From assembly GCA_014843695.1 (NCBI GenBank), contig CM026391.1:14257365-14321364 (forward strand): a stretch of DNA of 64,000 bases, read 5' to 3'. Source of the stretch: Archivesica marissinica (Eukaryota > Mollusca > Bivalvia > Venerida > Vesicomyidae). The notes under the pieces are model-generated. The model had not been told where the DNA came from. It saw only the letters and a list, made by a program, of their open reading frames with translations, and made no database searches. How positions within the stretch are numbered: position 1 is the first letter of the stretch; each line of letters starts with the position of its first letter. The position numbers and the translations under genes are program-made. Positions 34,141-43,791 of the stretch are shown in pieces.

Positions 34141-35928
34141 ATGTCGGCACGAAATGATCCCTTATTTGTGTTAGGTGAGATTAAGAATTTACTAGCGAAG
34201 GGCTGTATCTCAGAGTTAATGGATGCCCCGTATATTGTAAATCCGCTCACTGTTGCTTATGGTACGTCGGGGAAACCTAGACTCGTACTGGACTGCAGGC
34301 ATTTAAATTTAGAGCTATTTAAATACAAGGTTTGCTTTGAAGATCAGTCTGTAGCAAAGCAGCTTTTTTCAAAAGGGGATTACGTTTTCGCTTTTGATAT
34401 AAGAAGTGCATACCATCATATAATGATTTTTCCAGACCACAGAACCTACCTTGGGTTTTCTTGGCACGCATGTGAAGGTAGTACGCGTTATTTCGTATTC
34501 AACGTACTTCCATTCGGAATTGCAACAGCGGGGTTTATTTTTACCAAATTGTTGAGGGTTGCTCTAACAAAATGGAGATCCTTGGGTTATAGAGTGGTAC
34601 TGTTTCTTGATGACGGTCTGGGTGGTGGTAGTACTTGTGTTGAAGCATTAGCGGCCTCTGACTTTATACACCGAGATTTAACCGAGTTTGGATTTCTGTT
34701 AGCAGAAGATAAGTGCCAGTGGTTACCTCGTCAGTATATTGTTTGGCTAGGGTACGTCTGGGATACTCAAAAAGGTATATTTTTGGTTACAGAAGAACGT
34801 GTACAGAGAACGGTGTTGCTGTTGCAAGAACTGATAAGCAAAATTGTTACAGGTGTAGTTATTTTTCCTGTGCGCACACTTGCATGTTTAGTCGGCCAGT
34901 TGATTTCTATGCAAAGCGCCATAGGGCCGTTGGTAAGATTGAGGTCAAGGTCCCTGTATGAGTGTGTTGTGGGTCGTGCTAGTTGGGAAGCACCAGTTGT
35001 GGTAAGTTCAAAAGCATTTGATGAAATGATTTTCTGGAAGGAAAATTTAAGATTACTCAACAGCGGTAAGCTTGGATCCGCTCGCACTCAAGGTGAAGAA
35101 CAGAATGATGTTCAGAATGTTGTCTTTTGTGATGCCAGTGGAGCTGGTTTTGGTGGTTTCATTGATGGAAACAGTGACAGCCAAGTTACAGGTTGTTGGT
35201 CTAACACCGAGAGTGGTTTGAGTTCTACATGGAGAGAGCTAGAGGCCGTGCATAGAGTTTTGCACAGTTTAGTTCAGAGCCTGGAAGGGCAGACTGTTCT
35301 TGTCAATACAGATAACAAGAACGTAGACACTATTTTGAAAGTGGGTAGCAGAAAACCATATTTACAAGATGTTGTTGTCAAAGTGTATGATGTTTGTAAA
35401 GCACATAATATCGGATTAGTTTCAAAATGGATACCAAGGGCAGACAATTCCGAGGCCGATGTTCTTAGTAGATGTACGGATAGCAACGATTGGTCGGTTG
35501 AAAACAACATTTTTGAATTTTTAGACAAAAAATGGGGACCGCATACGTGTGACCGATTTGCTTGCGATTATAATGCCAAATGTACAGTGTTTTATTCTAG
35601 GTATTGGTGCCCGGGAACTGCAGGAATAGATGCAATGAGTTTCAGCTGGATAGGCGAAAATAACTGGCTTGTTCCACCGCCTAGGTTAGCCGCGCAGTGT
35701 GTGCGAAAAAAAATGGTAGAAAAATGTAAGTGCACTTTAATGGTGCCATTGTGGAAATCTGCACCATTTTGGCCTCTATTGTTTCCATGTGGTGAGACAA
35801 AAATCAGTGCTATTGACGATAATGTTGTATTTCAGCCTGGAAAGTTAACGAGACGTGGCAGGGGAAGAAATGGGATATTCGATGGCAGAACATTACATTT
35901 TGGTTTTGTTGCTGTAAGATTTGCTTAG
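34141..35928 (+). CDS. pol: Reverse transcriptase-RNase H with methylase-like region
   Basis: 595 codons from the first ATG; the frame is open back to 34102. RT motifs: RLVLDCRHLN (47-56), FAFDIRSAYHH with catalytic Asp86, LPFG (123-126) and FLDD (155-158) with the paired aspartates. RNase H carboxylates are visible at Asp331 (CDASGAGFGGF), Glu366/368, Asp391 and Asp440. Residues 465-548 (WGPHTCDRFACDYNAKC, then W-x-P-L-L) resemble the Dam-type N6-adenine methylase region of DIRS/PAT elements. The expected NPPY-like motif reads VPPP here, so methylase activity is doubtful. All RT and RNase H catalytic residues look intact. It would copy element RNA into DNA in the host cell. The C-terminus overlaps the recombinase frame. 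Confidence 0.92.
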   Translation: MSARNDPLFVLGEIKNLLAKGCISELMDAPYIVNPLTVAYGTSGKPRLVLDCRHLNLELFKYKVCFEDQSVAKQLFSKGDYVFAFDIRSAYHHIMIFPDHRTYLGFSWHACEGSTRYFVFNVLPFGIATAGFIFTKLLRVALTKWRSLGYRVVLFLDDGLGGGSTCVEALAASDFIHRDLTEFGFLLAEDKCQWLPRQYIVWLGYVWDTQKGIFLVTEERVQRTVLLLQELISKIVTGVVIFPVRTLACLVGQLISMQSAIGPLVRLRSRSLYECVVGRASWEAPVVVSSKAFDEMIFWKENLRLLNSGKLGSARTQGEEQNDVQNVVFCDASGAGFGGFIDGNSDSQVTGCWSNTESGLSSTWRELEAVHRVLHSLVQSLEGQTVLVNTDNKNVDTILKVGSRKPYLQDVVVKVYDVCKAHNIGLVSKWIPRADNSEADVLSRCTDSNDWSVENNIFEFLDKKWGPHTCDRFACDYNAKCTVFYSRYWCPGTAGIDAMSFSWIGENNWLVPPPRLAAQCVRKKMVEKCKCTLMVPLWKSAPFWPLLFPCGETKISAIDDNVVFQPGKLTRRGRGRNGIFDGRTLHFGFVAVRFA

Positions 35929-36973
35929 GTACACATACTTAATTTGCTTTGTTATTTATACAGGTTTGAACTTGAAAAGATGCATCGACAATGAGATACA
36001 AAAGAGTGGGTTGCACGATGCTAGATCCGAGGCCCTGTCGTCTAAGATGACAGAGTATATTGTGATGTCGAAAAGTGACAGTACAAACTGTAAATATTTC
36101 AATTATTTCAAAAAATGGGACAAATACATATCTTCGAAAGGTGGAGCAGCCATTCCAGCTTCCCCTATTCACATTGCATTATATTTAACCGAGTTGATGG
36201 ACAAACATACATCAAGTGCAGTGATCTCATCCACGGTTTATAGCATTAGATGGGCTCATTTATTAAAAAACTTACTGGATCCTACCAAAAATACTTTTGT
36301 GTCCAACTTGGTGGAAGCTTCAAAGAGACTTCTTTCTAAACCGGTGTGCAAAAAGGAGCCAATCACGTCGGACGTTTTAGTTGCTTTATGTGAAAAATAT
36401 TCAGACAGTGCAGATCTTCTGGTAATTAGAGACTTGTGTATGATTCTAATTGCATTTTCAGGGTTCTTACGATTTGATGAATTGAGTAGTTTACATTGTA
36501 ATGATATCAAATTTCATGATAATTATTTGTCAGTCTATATCAGAAAAAGTAAGACCGACCAATACCGATACGGTAACGAAATTGTTTTGTCAAAAGGTAC
36601 TTCAGTAGCATGTCCATACTTGATGCTGAAACGTTATTGCGCGATCTCGGGTTTATCTCTGACGGACGATTCATTTTTATTTAAGCCATGTTATAGATCA
36701 AAATTGAAATGTAATCTCATCTCTAAGAATAAACCTTTGAGTTACACTAGAACTAGGGAATGTCTTGTTTCGCGTTTGAGAGAGGTTGTAGGCGATTCGA
36801 ACATTGGTCTACATTCTTTACGGTCAGGCGAGGCTACGGCGGCAGCCAACGCAGGGGTTAATGATAGGTGCTGGAAGAGGCATGGGCGTAGGAAGGGTGA
36901 AAATAGCAAAGATGGCTATGTTGCCAACTCCTTGGAGAGGAGATTGCAAGTGTCCAAGTCATTAGATCTGTAA
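35921..36973 (+). CDS. Tyrosine recombinase (integrase of the element)
   Basis: Catalyses insertion of the circular DNA copy by strand exchange through a 3'-phosphotyrosine. Catalytic set: Arg184 in GFLRFDEL, Lys211 in RKSKTDQ, His298 and Arg301 in GLHSLRSGEA, His321 in KRHGRRKGEN and nucleophile Tyr333 in KDGYV. The usual Trp after HGR is Arg here. Residues 45-140 form the helical core-binding domain (NYFKKWDKYISS). The open frame starts at 35918, just inside the RT frame's end (stop 35926-35928). Its first ATG is 36047, giving 308 residues, so translation needs +1 frameshifting, reinitiation or a spliced message. Length is normal for the family and no internal stop is present. Confidence 0.92.
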   Translation: MLRYTYLICFVIYTGLNLKRCIDNEIQKSGLHDARSEALSSKMTEYIVMSKSDSTNCKYFNYFKKWDKYISSKGGAAIPASPIHIALYLTELMDKHTSSAVISSTVYSIRWAHLLKNLLDPTKNTFVSNLVEASKRLLSKPVCKKEPITSDVLVALCEKYSDSADLLVIRDLCMILIAFSGFLRFDELSSLHCNDIKFHDNYLSVYIRKSKTDQYRYGNEIVLSKGTSVACPYLMLKRYCAISGLSLTDDSFLFKPCYRSKLKCNLISKNKPLSYTRTRECLVSRLREVVGDSNIGLHSLRSGEATAAANAGVNDRCWKRHGRRKGENSKDGYVANSLERRLQVSKSLDL

Positions 36974-37039
36974 ACAAATACATGTAGCATATTACACGCA
37001 TAATCTTCACACCAGCCCGCTCTTTTCGTGTCTAAACCA

Positions 37040-37100
37040 CTCGTCTGGTATTGCAGTTTGGTGTTGCGTTATTATTTGTAATGTATAGTGTAGAAAAGAC
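37040..37100 (+). repeat. B1 internal repeat
   Basis: 61 bp, CTCGTCTGGTATTGCAGTTT to GTAGAAAAGAC, identical to B2. It abuts A2 directly, recreating the circle junction sequence expected for split-direct-repeat elements. Confidence 0.92.
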
Positions 37101-37303
37101 TATCAATTTCACGCGGTTCGACAGTATAGCGTGAAATATTTGTCTTACGCGTAATGTGTTCATTACAGTGGTATTGGTCATTACTGTGCACGAAATTGTC
37201 GTGAGATTTTATGTATTGAAGAAAATTGTAAATGTGTAGGGAGTCATTCTACCGGACAACTGCGTATAGGTTACATCGATCGGTTTCTTTAGCCAAAATT
37301 TCG
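37101..37303 (+). repeat. A2 internal repeat
   Basis: Copy of A1 with one substitution. Begins TATCAATTTCACGCGG and ends CCAAAATTTCG. Confidence 0.92.
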
Positions 37304-37774
37304 TACTTGTATAAGAAAGTGTGTGTTTGGGTCATATGTATAATTTATCTTTAAATGGATTATAATATATCGGTTTAAATGTTAGCAGTCATACATTGCG
37401 TGTTTAAAAGAAATGATATGTAACTGTTCTTCTATTGGATATTAGCTATGTGTAAATCCATGTTATGTTTGCAAAATTATATACCATACATCCGCAAGGA
37501 ATGAGGCCCGACATTCAGGCGAACCAACATATGATGCTTTAATCGCATCAAATAACAGACAAACGGGCACAGGTTTCCAGAGTATTTTCTGATTTTATAT
37601 CATGTTTATCTCTGGTTTTTCCTGGGCGAGTCGGTTCGCGTTAGGTCATGTTTGTGGCATCAAACGAGTTTATGCTATATATATATATATATGCAGTGTG
37701 TTGTGTAACACAATTGGTAACTACACTTGTACCATAGTGTTTCATAATCCGGCTGCATTGTATCTCAATAAACG
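37304..37774 (+). other. A2-B2 spacer of the retrotransposon
   Basis: About 470 bp with no substantial reading frame; includes a (TA)n run near 37678-37691 and TCTCAATAAACG just before B2. In some Ngaro elements an extra ORF follows the recombinase; none is visible here. Confidence 0.7.
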
Positions 37775-37835
37775 CTCGTCTGGTATTGCAGTTTGGTGTT
37801 GCGTTATTATTTGTAATGTATAGTGTAGAAAAGAC
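37775..37835 (+). repeat. B2 terminal repeat
   Basis: Identical to B1 over 61 bp; its last bases GTAGAAAAGAC abut host minisatellite. Confidence 0.92.
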
Positions 37836-38101
37836 GTGCTCAATTTCACCATCCATATAGGAGATGTGCTATATTTCACTAGCCATGTAGATGTGCTCAA
37901 TTTCACCATCCATGTAGATGTGCTAAATTTCACCATCCATATAGGAGATGTGCTAAATTTCACTATCCATATAGGAGATGTGCTAAATTTCATCATACAA
38001 AAAGCAGATGTGCTAATTTCCATCATTCATATAATTATGAGATGTGCACAATTTCACCATCCATGCAGCAGATGTGCTAAATTTCTCCACCCATATAGGA
38101 G
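37836..38101. repeat. Minisatellite split by the retrotransposon
   Basis: Units of about 20-35 bp built on GATGTGCTAAATTTCACCAT and CCATATAG/CCATGTAG. Same sequence as 32945-32997. Confidence 0.85.
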
Positions 38102-38243
38102 ATAGGGAGGGTTTCAAAGTAAATAAATAGTTCTTTGTGGCAGAAAAAGAAGAAAATTAAAAGTATGCGTAATTTAAGAGACTGTGTGTTGGCATGCAAG
38201 CTATGGAGGAGCGTCCGGCATAACTAATATTTCAGCTAATCTT

Positions 38244-38537
38244 GGTGTGTGTTATACGTTTATTTATCGTCGCTACCAGTTGCCCATATGAGCGACGCCT
38301 CCTGAAGAGATTAGTCATTTTAGATTTTGGAGGATAGTGCAATGATACAGAGAGAGAGACCCATTCCAGAGTCTCCTCTGGTTCTTTTACGTGCACAGTG
38401 TAAAGCACCGACACGAGACCTCGGTTTAACGTCACATCTGAAAGACTGTTAATTTTATTAGGGTCAGACGGGGGATCGAACCTGCGATCCCTGGATTACC
38501 AGTCCAGCGTGTTACCACTGGACTACAGATCCGTCCG
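38244..38537 (-). mobile_element. SINE C, full-length
   Basis: Tail at left (ACGTTTATTTATCGTCGC), tRNA-like head at right (GGTAACACGCTGGACTGG on the minus strand). The B box is intact (GGTTCGATCC). No clear target duplication was found. Confidence 0.9.
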
Positions 38538-38559
38538 TATTCTTGGTGGTGGCGAGAAC

Positions 38560-38690
38560 CAAGTTAAGTCGGTTTATTGGTTCTCATTTGAAACAATCCG
38601 AGACCCTCAGTGGGATTCGAACCAATAGCTGTTAGGGTATTTGAAGTCAATGACCGTAACCACCCTTCCACGGAGGCTCCTGAACTTAAA
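38560..38690 (-). mobile_element. SINE E fragment
   Basis: On the minus strand CGGTCATTGACTTC and GGTTCGAATCCCACTG give the same tRNA-like head as 4625-4866. Confidence 0.5.
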
Positions 38691-39044
38691 TCTAAGCAGA
38701 AACTGAAGATCTGTCCTGAAACCGAGCACCCACTTCACTTTCTAATTAACATTTCTCTTAGACTCCGAGTAGCTAAATGGAGACCAAATAGCTATTACGG
38801 AGAATTCGAGTTATGTACAAGAACCTATGTACAACCCTCTAACACCACATGATGGGGGAGAGGTGGTCCAGGAGTGTGGGTTGGGGGCGGGGATGGATTT
38901 ATGAAGAAAATAAATTACTGCTAGCAATCTAAAATAAATAATGGTATCTAAAAATGTATTCGTCCGCGACATAATAGACACTCAAGTCCCAAAGTCTCGG
39001 AAGGACAAATTAAACTGCAGTAACCTAAGTCTGATCAAGCCGTA
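38691..39044. other. Unassigned interval
   Basis: No gene or repeat recognised; short G-rich patch near 38850-38895. Confidence 0.35.
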
Positions 39045-39057
39045 TAGGTTTATATGT

Positions 39058-39320
39058 TACGTTACATTTCGGGTTTTACGCCTGCATCAGCACCATTTTG
39101 GGCTATATCGCCGGCGGGCAGCTTACCTAACAACACCTTTCCTGGGCAGGCTGCAGCGGTTAACCAGTACTTGGGTGCACCAACCTACGTAAGAAACTGC
39201 CAACTTTTTCATATAAATGAGACACGGCCTGAGTGGGGCTCGAACCCGTGACCATCAGTGATGATAGGTTACAGTGGTATACAAGTCAGCGACCTTAACC
39301 ACTCGACCACGGAGGCAGAC
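39058..39320 (-). mobile_element. SINE D with 13-bp target duplication
   Basis: TAGGTTTATATGT at 39045-39057 and 39321-39333. Head on the minus strand: CCTCCGTGGTCGAGTGGTTA and GGGTTCGAGCC. Body: CAGTTTCTTACGTAGGTTGG and GCCTGCCCAGGAAAGG. Tail: GCAGGCGTAAAACCCGAAAT. Confidence 0.93.
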
Positions 39321-39388
39321 TAGGTTTATATGTGAGAGGTCCTGATTGGTCAAATAATGTATCAATGTCATCATGTTTGTTATCAGAG

Positions 39389-39500
39389 ACATAATAAACT
39401 GTCATAGGACAGAAACATAATAAACTGTCATAGGACAGAAACATAATAAACTGTCATAGGACAGAAACATAATAAACTGTCATAGGACAGAAACAAGACG
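39389..39500. repeat. 26-bp tandem repeat, 4 copies
   Basis: ATAATAAACTGTCATAGGAC then AGAAAC, nearly identical copies. Confidence 0.9.
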
Positions 39501-39777
39501 AAAGAGTTGACGGTTCTCCTACATGACAACCTACGGTTTTCCATAGCGGTATATTAATTTATCTTGACCGTGAAGCTACGGACCTGGGTCATGTGTACGA
39601 TACATCGCCTCAATATGGCACATTAAGGTCTGAAATCCCTCCATAGCTGTAGAAGTTACATCCTGGATTGGAAATGTTGACTTGGACGGACGGACGGACA
39701 GTGCGACATATATACGGAATATCTCCATTATGTCGAAAACTAAATAGTTTTAATAATTTTGTGTTCATGCAGTAAAG
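39501..39777. other. Unassigned interval
   Basis: No gene seen; the 76-codon minus frame at 39610-39840 has no domain. Confidence 0.35.
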
Positions 39778-39930
39778 CAGGGTTCCCGCTGTCGGTCGCA
39801 TTTGTCGCCAAATGTGCATAAAAATTAAATCTGGCTCCAAAAATCTTCAGTTGGCGAAAATCCTTGGCGCATGCCATAAATATCGGCAAAATAACATTGT
39901 TAAAATTGACCCAGAGGAAAACCCGGGTAA
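39778..39930. mobile_element. hAT-like MITE, one end only
   Basis: Starts CAGGGTTCCCGCTGTCGG like 22757-22940; the right end is degraded (GGAAAACCCGGG). Confidence 0.55.
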
Positions 39931-39949
39931 AGCTAAACATTAAAAGAAA

Positions 39950-40415
39950 TATTAGTCAGTTACTGCCCCGGAATACTCATAAAAGTAGCTAGATCCTCTT
40001 AATTGGCTTCCTCTGTTTTTATCGTTGTTTCCTTTGCATCACATGATATCAATTTTCACCATTTTCTCATCGTATAATCATTAAATTACTATATCTCGAC
40101 AGATATCCTACAGTATATCCAATGAACACTTTACTGTAAAGATTTGTTACCAATTAATTAACACGTTTTTGATAAAATTGCATTTATCATACCCCAACAT
40201 CTGGTCAGGAAACAACAGTAAAAACAAAGGATTCCAACTACAAGGACCAAATTAATTAACACAATTTTGATAACATTGCATTTATCATACCCCAACATCT
40301 GGTTAAGAAACAACAGTAAAAACAAAGGATTCCAACTACAAGGACCAAAATAAATTTCAGGATAAATCAGACTGTATCTGCCAAGGAAGGTAATAGAAAA
40401 ATCAGTAATGTCGCT
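39950..40415. mobile_element. M6 element with a 99-bp internal duplication
   Basis: Reverse relative to 24185-24575. TTTATCATACCCCAACATCT, followed by AAACAACAGTAAAAACAAAG, occurs twice about 99 bp apart (near 40183 and 40282). Confidence 0.65.
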
Positions 40416-40839
40416 CATTTGCTAAGCTAAATCCATAAAAAACATTCAAAACATGCAAACAATCAATAGTATATGAGTCTATATGTACAATAATATCACT
40501 TACCGATCTTCATCTTGTAGAAAGTTACCTACACAAGCACCATCATTGGTTAATTCCTGTCTGAAAGGATGAACAAGAATAATATGCTGACAAAGTTCAA
40601 AATAAGCAGACAGGAAATAAATACGTTCCATCAGGAAGGCTGTCGAACAACGACCTATATATATGTTCGATCAGACAAATAAAATATGTGCTTAATTGCC
40701 CAGATTTGTCATTAGAGCCGATACTTGATTTGTTAATGATGTGCTAAGAATGAAAAGTGGCGGGGCAAGAAGTACACAAAAAGTAATGTACACAGTATGT
40801 ACGTAATGCAACAGTATTTATGTGTGGAGGTTGGGGAAT
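40416..40839. other. Unassigned interval
   Basis: No repeat or gene recognised between M6 and the A/C array. Confidence 0.35.
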
Positions 40840-42415
40840 TATAACAACAACAACAACAAACAACACCACAACCACCACAATCAACAACAACACCAACAAA
40901 CAACACCACAACCACCACAATCAACAACAACACAAACAAACAACACCACAACCACCACAATCAACAACAACACCAACAAACAACACCACAACCACCACAA
41001 TCAACAACAACACAAACAAACAACACCACAACCACCACAATCAACAACAACACCAACAATCAACACCACAACCACCACAATCAACAACAACACAAACAAA
41101 CAACACCACAATCAACAACAACACCAACAAACAACACCACAACCACCACAATCAACAACAACACCACAACCACCACCATCAACAACAACAACACAAACAA
41201 ACAACACCATCAACAACAACACAAACACTACCAACAAACAACACCACAACCACCACCATCAACAACAACAACACAACCAACAAGCAACACCATCAACAAC
41301 AACACAAACAAACAACACAAACAATACCAACAAACAACACCATCAACAACAACACAAACACTACAAACAAACAACACCACAATCAACAACCACCACCATC
41401 AACAACAACACCAACAAACAACACCACAAACAATACCAACAAACAACACAAACACTACCAACAAACAACACCAACACCACCATCAACAACAACAACACAA
41501 ACAAACAACACAAACACTACCAACAAACAACACCATCAACAACAACACAAACAAACAACACAAACACTACCAACAAACAACACCAACACCACCATCAACA
41601 ACAACAACACCAACAAACAACACAAACACTACCAACAAACAACACCAACACCACCATCAACAACAACAACAACAACAAACAACACTACCAACAAACAACA
41701 CCAACAACACCACCACCACCACCACCAAAAAACAACACTAACACTACCAACAAACAACACCAACAACACCACCACCACCATCAACAACACCACCACCACC
41801 ACCACCATCAACAACACCACCACCACAATCAACAACCACCACCATCAACAACAACATCAACAAACAACACCACAAACAATACCAACAAACAACACAAACA
41901 CTACCAACACACACCAACACCACCTCACAACAACACAAACAACCACACACTACCAACAAACACACCATCAACAACCAAAAACAACACAAACACTACCAAC
42001 AACAACACCCACCACCCCACCATACCAACACCACAAACAACACAACACTACCACAAACAACACCAACACCACCAACACATCACACAACACACACCAACAA
42101 ACCCCACACCACCATCACAACACACAACACAACAACACACCAACCTAAAACAACACAAAACCACACCCCCCACCACAAAAAACCCTACATACAAACACAA
42201 CACCAACAACACCACCACCAATCAACAAACCAACCACCAACCTCCACACCACCACCACCAACAACACCACCACCATCAACAACACCACCACCACCAACAA
42301 CACCACCACCACCACCACCACCATCAACAACACCACCAACAACACCACCACCACCATCAACAACACCACCACCACCACCACCACCACCATCAACAACAAC
42401 AAACAACAATATCTA
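40840..42415. repeat. A/C-only array, 40-bp units decaying to CAA/CAC runs
   Basis: Early copies keep a 40-bp period (CAACACCACAACCACCACAA then TCAACAACAACACCAACAAA). Later parts become irregular (CAA)n/(CAC)n/(CCA)n. Over nearly 1.6 kb the plus strand has just one G that I can see (CAACAAGCAACAC, near 41284) and few T. Long Gln/Asn/Thr/His-rich plus-strand frames and Val/Gly/Leu-rich minus-strand frames follow directly from this composition. Confidence 0.95.
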
Positions 42416-42620
42416 TTGTCTAATATTGATTACGGTTAATTGCATCTCATATAATTATCATGTTGTATGTTAATGATCACATGTATTTATGTATATGTAC
42501 TTTTCTTTAATGTTGAGGCCCCTTTAGGGTCACCCTATTTTTTTCTGTACATAAAAAGCAATGCAGATAATTAAACAATGACATTTTATATTATTAATAT
42601 AAAAAAACTGATATCAATAT
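42416..42620. other. Unassigned AT-rich interval
   Basis: Contains TTGAGGCCCCTTTAGGGTCA, reminiscent of a LINE 3' UTR; too little to assign. Confidence 0.3.
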
Positions 42621-42821
42621 TTTGTGTGTTTTACGTTTATTTATCGTCGCTACCGGTTGCCCATATGAGCGACGCTTCCTGAAGAGATTAGTCATTTTAG
42701 ATTTTTGAAGGATAGTTCAATGATACAGACAGTGCCCCATTCCAGAGTCTCCTCTGGTTCTTTTAGGTGCACGGTGTAAAACACAGACACGAGACCTCAG
42801 CTTAAAGTCCCATCTGAAAGA
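42621..42821 (-). mobile_element. SINE C, head missing
   Basis: Tail and body only (TTTTACGTTTATTTATCGTC to AAGTCCCATCTGAAAGAC); 5'-truncated. Confidence 0.85.
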
Positions 42822-42969
42822 CAAATATAAATATTGCATTCCATGTATATACAAAACTGGTCTGTGGAGTGTTTTCCCCAGTTTGAGAAATTAGAAGGGG
42901 AAAAAAAATAATAATAAAGAATGCATTTGATCGTTGCCATTTATTACTATTTGAGCAACATCAAAAATA

Positions 42970-43213
42970 TTCGATCCCCAGTCTGACCCTAATAAAATTA
43001 ACAGTCTTTCAGATGGGAAGTTAAACCGAGGTCTCGTGTCGGTGCTTTACACTGTGCACGTAAAAGAACCAGAGGAGACTCTGGAATGGGTCTCTGTCTG
43101 TATCATTGCACTATCCTCTAAAAATCTAAAATGACTAATCTCTTCAGGAGGCGTCGCTCATATGGGCAACCGGTAGCGACGATAAATAAACGTAAAACAC
43201 ACACAAAAAAAAA
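42970..43213 (+). mobile_element. SINE C, 5'-truncated, with 10-bp target duplication
   Basis: ATCAAAAATA at 42960-42969 and 43214-43223. Starts just at the B-box end (CGATCCCCAGTCTGACC); the A box is lost. Confidence 0.85.
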
Positions 43214-43404
43214 ATCAAAAATAGTAGTATAATTATGTACTTTTTTTCTATTGCGTCATTTCTTAATGCAATCTCCCATTCTATATTAATTCTGATATTC
43301 AGGAAGTTTCTGAAGTAGTCGAAGTGTGGTAGGTATGATGTAAGGATGAAGTTAACTGTTTCGCTTGCTACAGATTTATCCAACTTACCAAAGCCTATTA
43401 TTTC

Positions 43405-43576
43405 GGCTGTCCGATTAGCACAGTGGTTAACGGGCTCACTTCTCAGCAATGCAGCCCAAGTTCGATCCTCAGACCGGGAAGTATGTGAGATAGTAGTGGT
43501 CGCCAGATCGGACAGATGGGTTTTCTCTGGGTACTCCGGTTTCCTCCCACACGAATAACCATATTTACGCTTTCAT
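43405..43576 (+). mobile_element. SINE A lacking its 3' tail, 9-bp target duplication
   Basis: TATTATTTC at 43396-43404 and 43577-43585. The copy ends at CATATTTACGCTTTCA and so lacks the tail needed for LINE recognition. Removing it with one repeat copy restores the LINE frame. Confidence 0.85.
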
Positions 43577-43791
43577 TATTATTTCAAAGTTTAAATCTAC
43601 ATTATTATTTTTGCTCTTCAGATATATGCCTAATTGGTTCCATATATGTTGAACATGGATGGGGCACTCCCAAAAAAGATGTTTAATGCATTCTACATTC
43701 ATGTTGCAGAAATCACATAAATTTGTTGTCACTAATTTACATTTGAACAAATATTTATTTGTCGGTACAATGTGTTTAGGTATTTGTACTG

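Larger units (their letters stand above)
32998..37835 (+). mobile_element. DIRS-order tyrosine-recombinase retrotransposon
   Basis: A 4.84-kb element with split direct repeats: A1 (32998-33200), three coding regions, B1 (37040-37100), A2 (37101-37303), spacer, B2 (37775-37835). A1 and A2 differ at one base in 203; B1 and B2 are identical over 61 bp. Such A1-B1A2-B2 order is known for PAT-like and Ngaro elements, which integrate through a tyrosine recombinase and make no target duplication. Left flank TGTAGAT and right flank GTGCTCAATTT join to recreate a minisatellite unit present intact at 37886-37904, so both boundaries are secure. Coding order is gag, RT-RNase H (plus a methylase-like region), recombinase. 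Frame changes separate the segments. The high repeat identity suggests recent insertion. Confidence 0.92.

Noticed and set aside
35914..35963. 50-bp intron joining RT to recombinase (GTAAGA ... TTATACAG)
   Set aside because: Splice-like signals are present, but the joined frame would hit TGA immediately after the acceptor, so it does not link the two ORFs.
33208..36973. Retrovirus or LTR retrotransposon
   Set aside because: No LTRs, no aspartic protease or DDE integrase, no envelope; a tyrosine recombinase and split direct repeats are present instead.
40820..42423. Gln/Asn/Thr/His-rich frames of 442 and 533 codons and Val/Gly-rich reverse frames
   Set aside because: Direct result of A/C-only composition, which cannot form stop codons easily.
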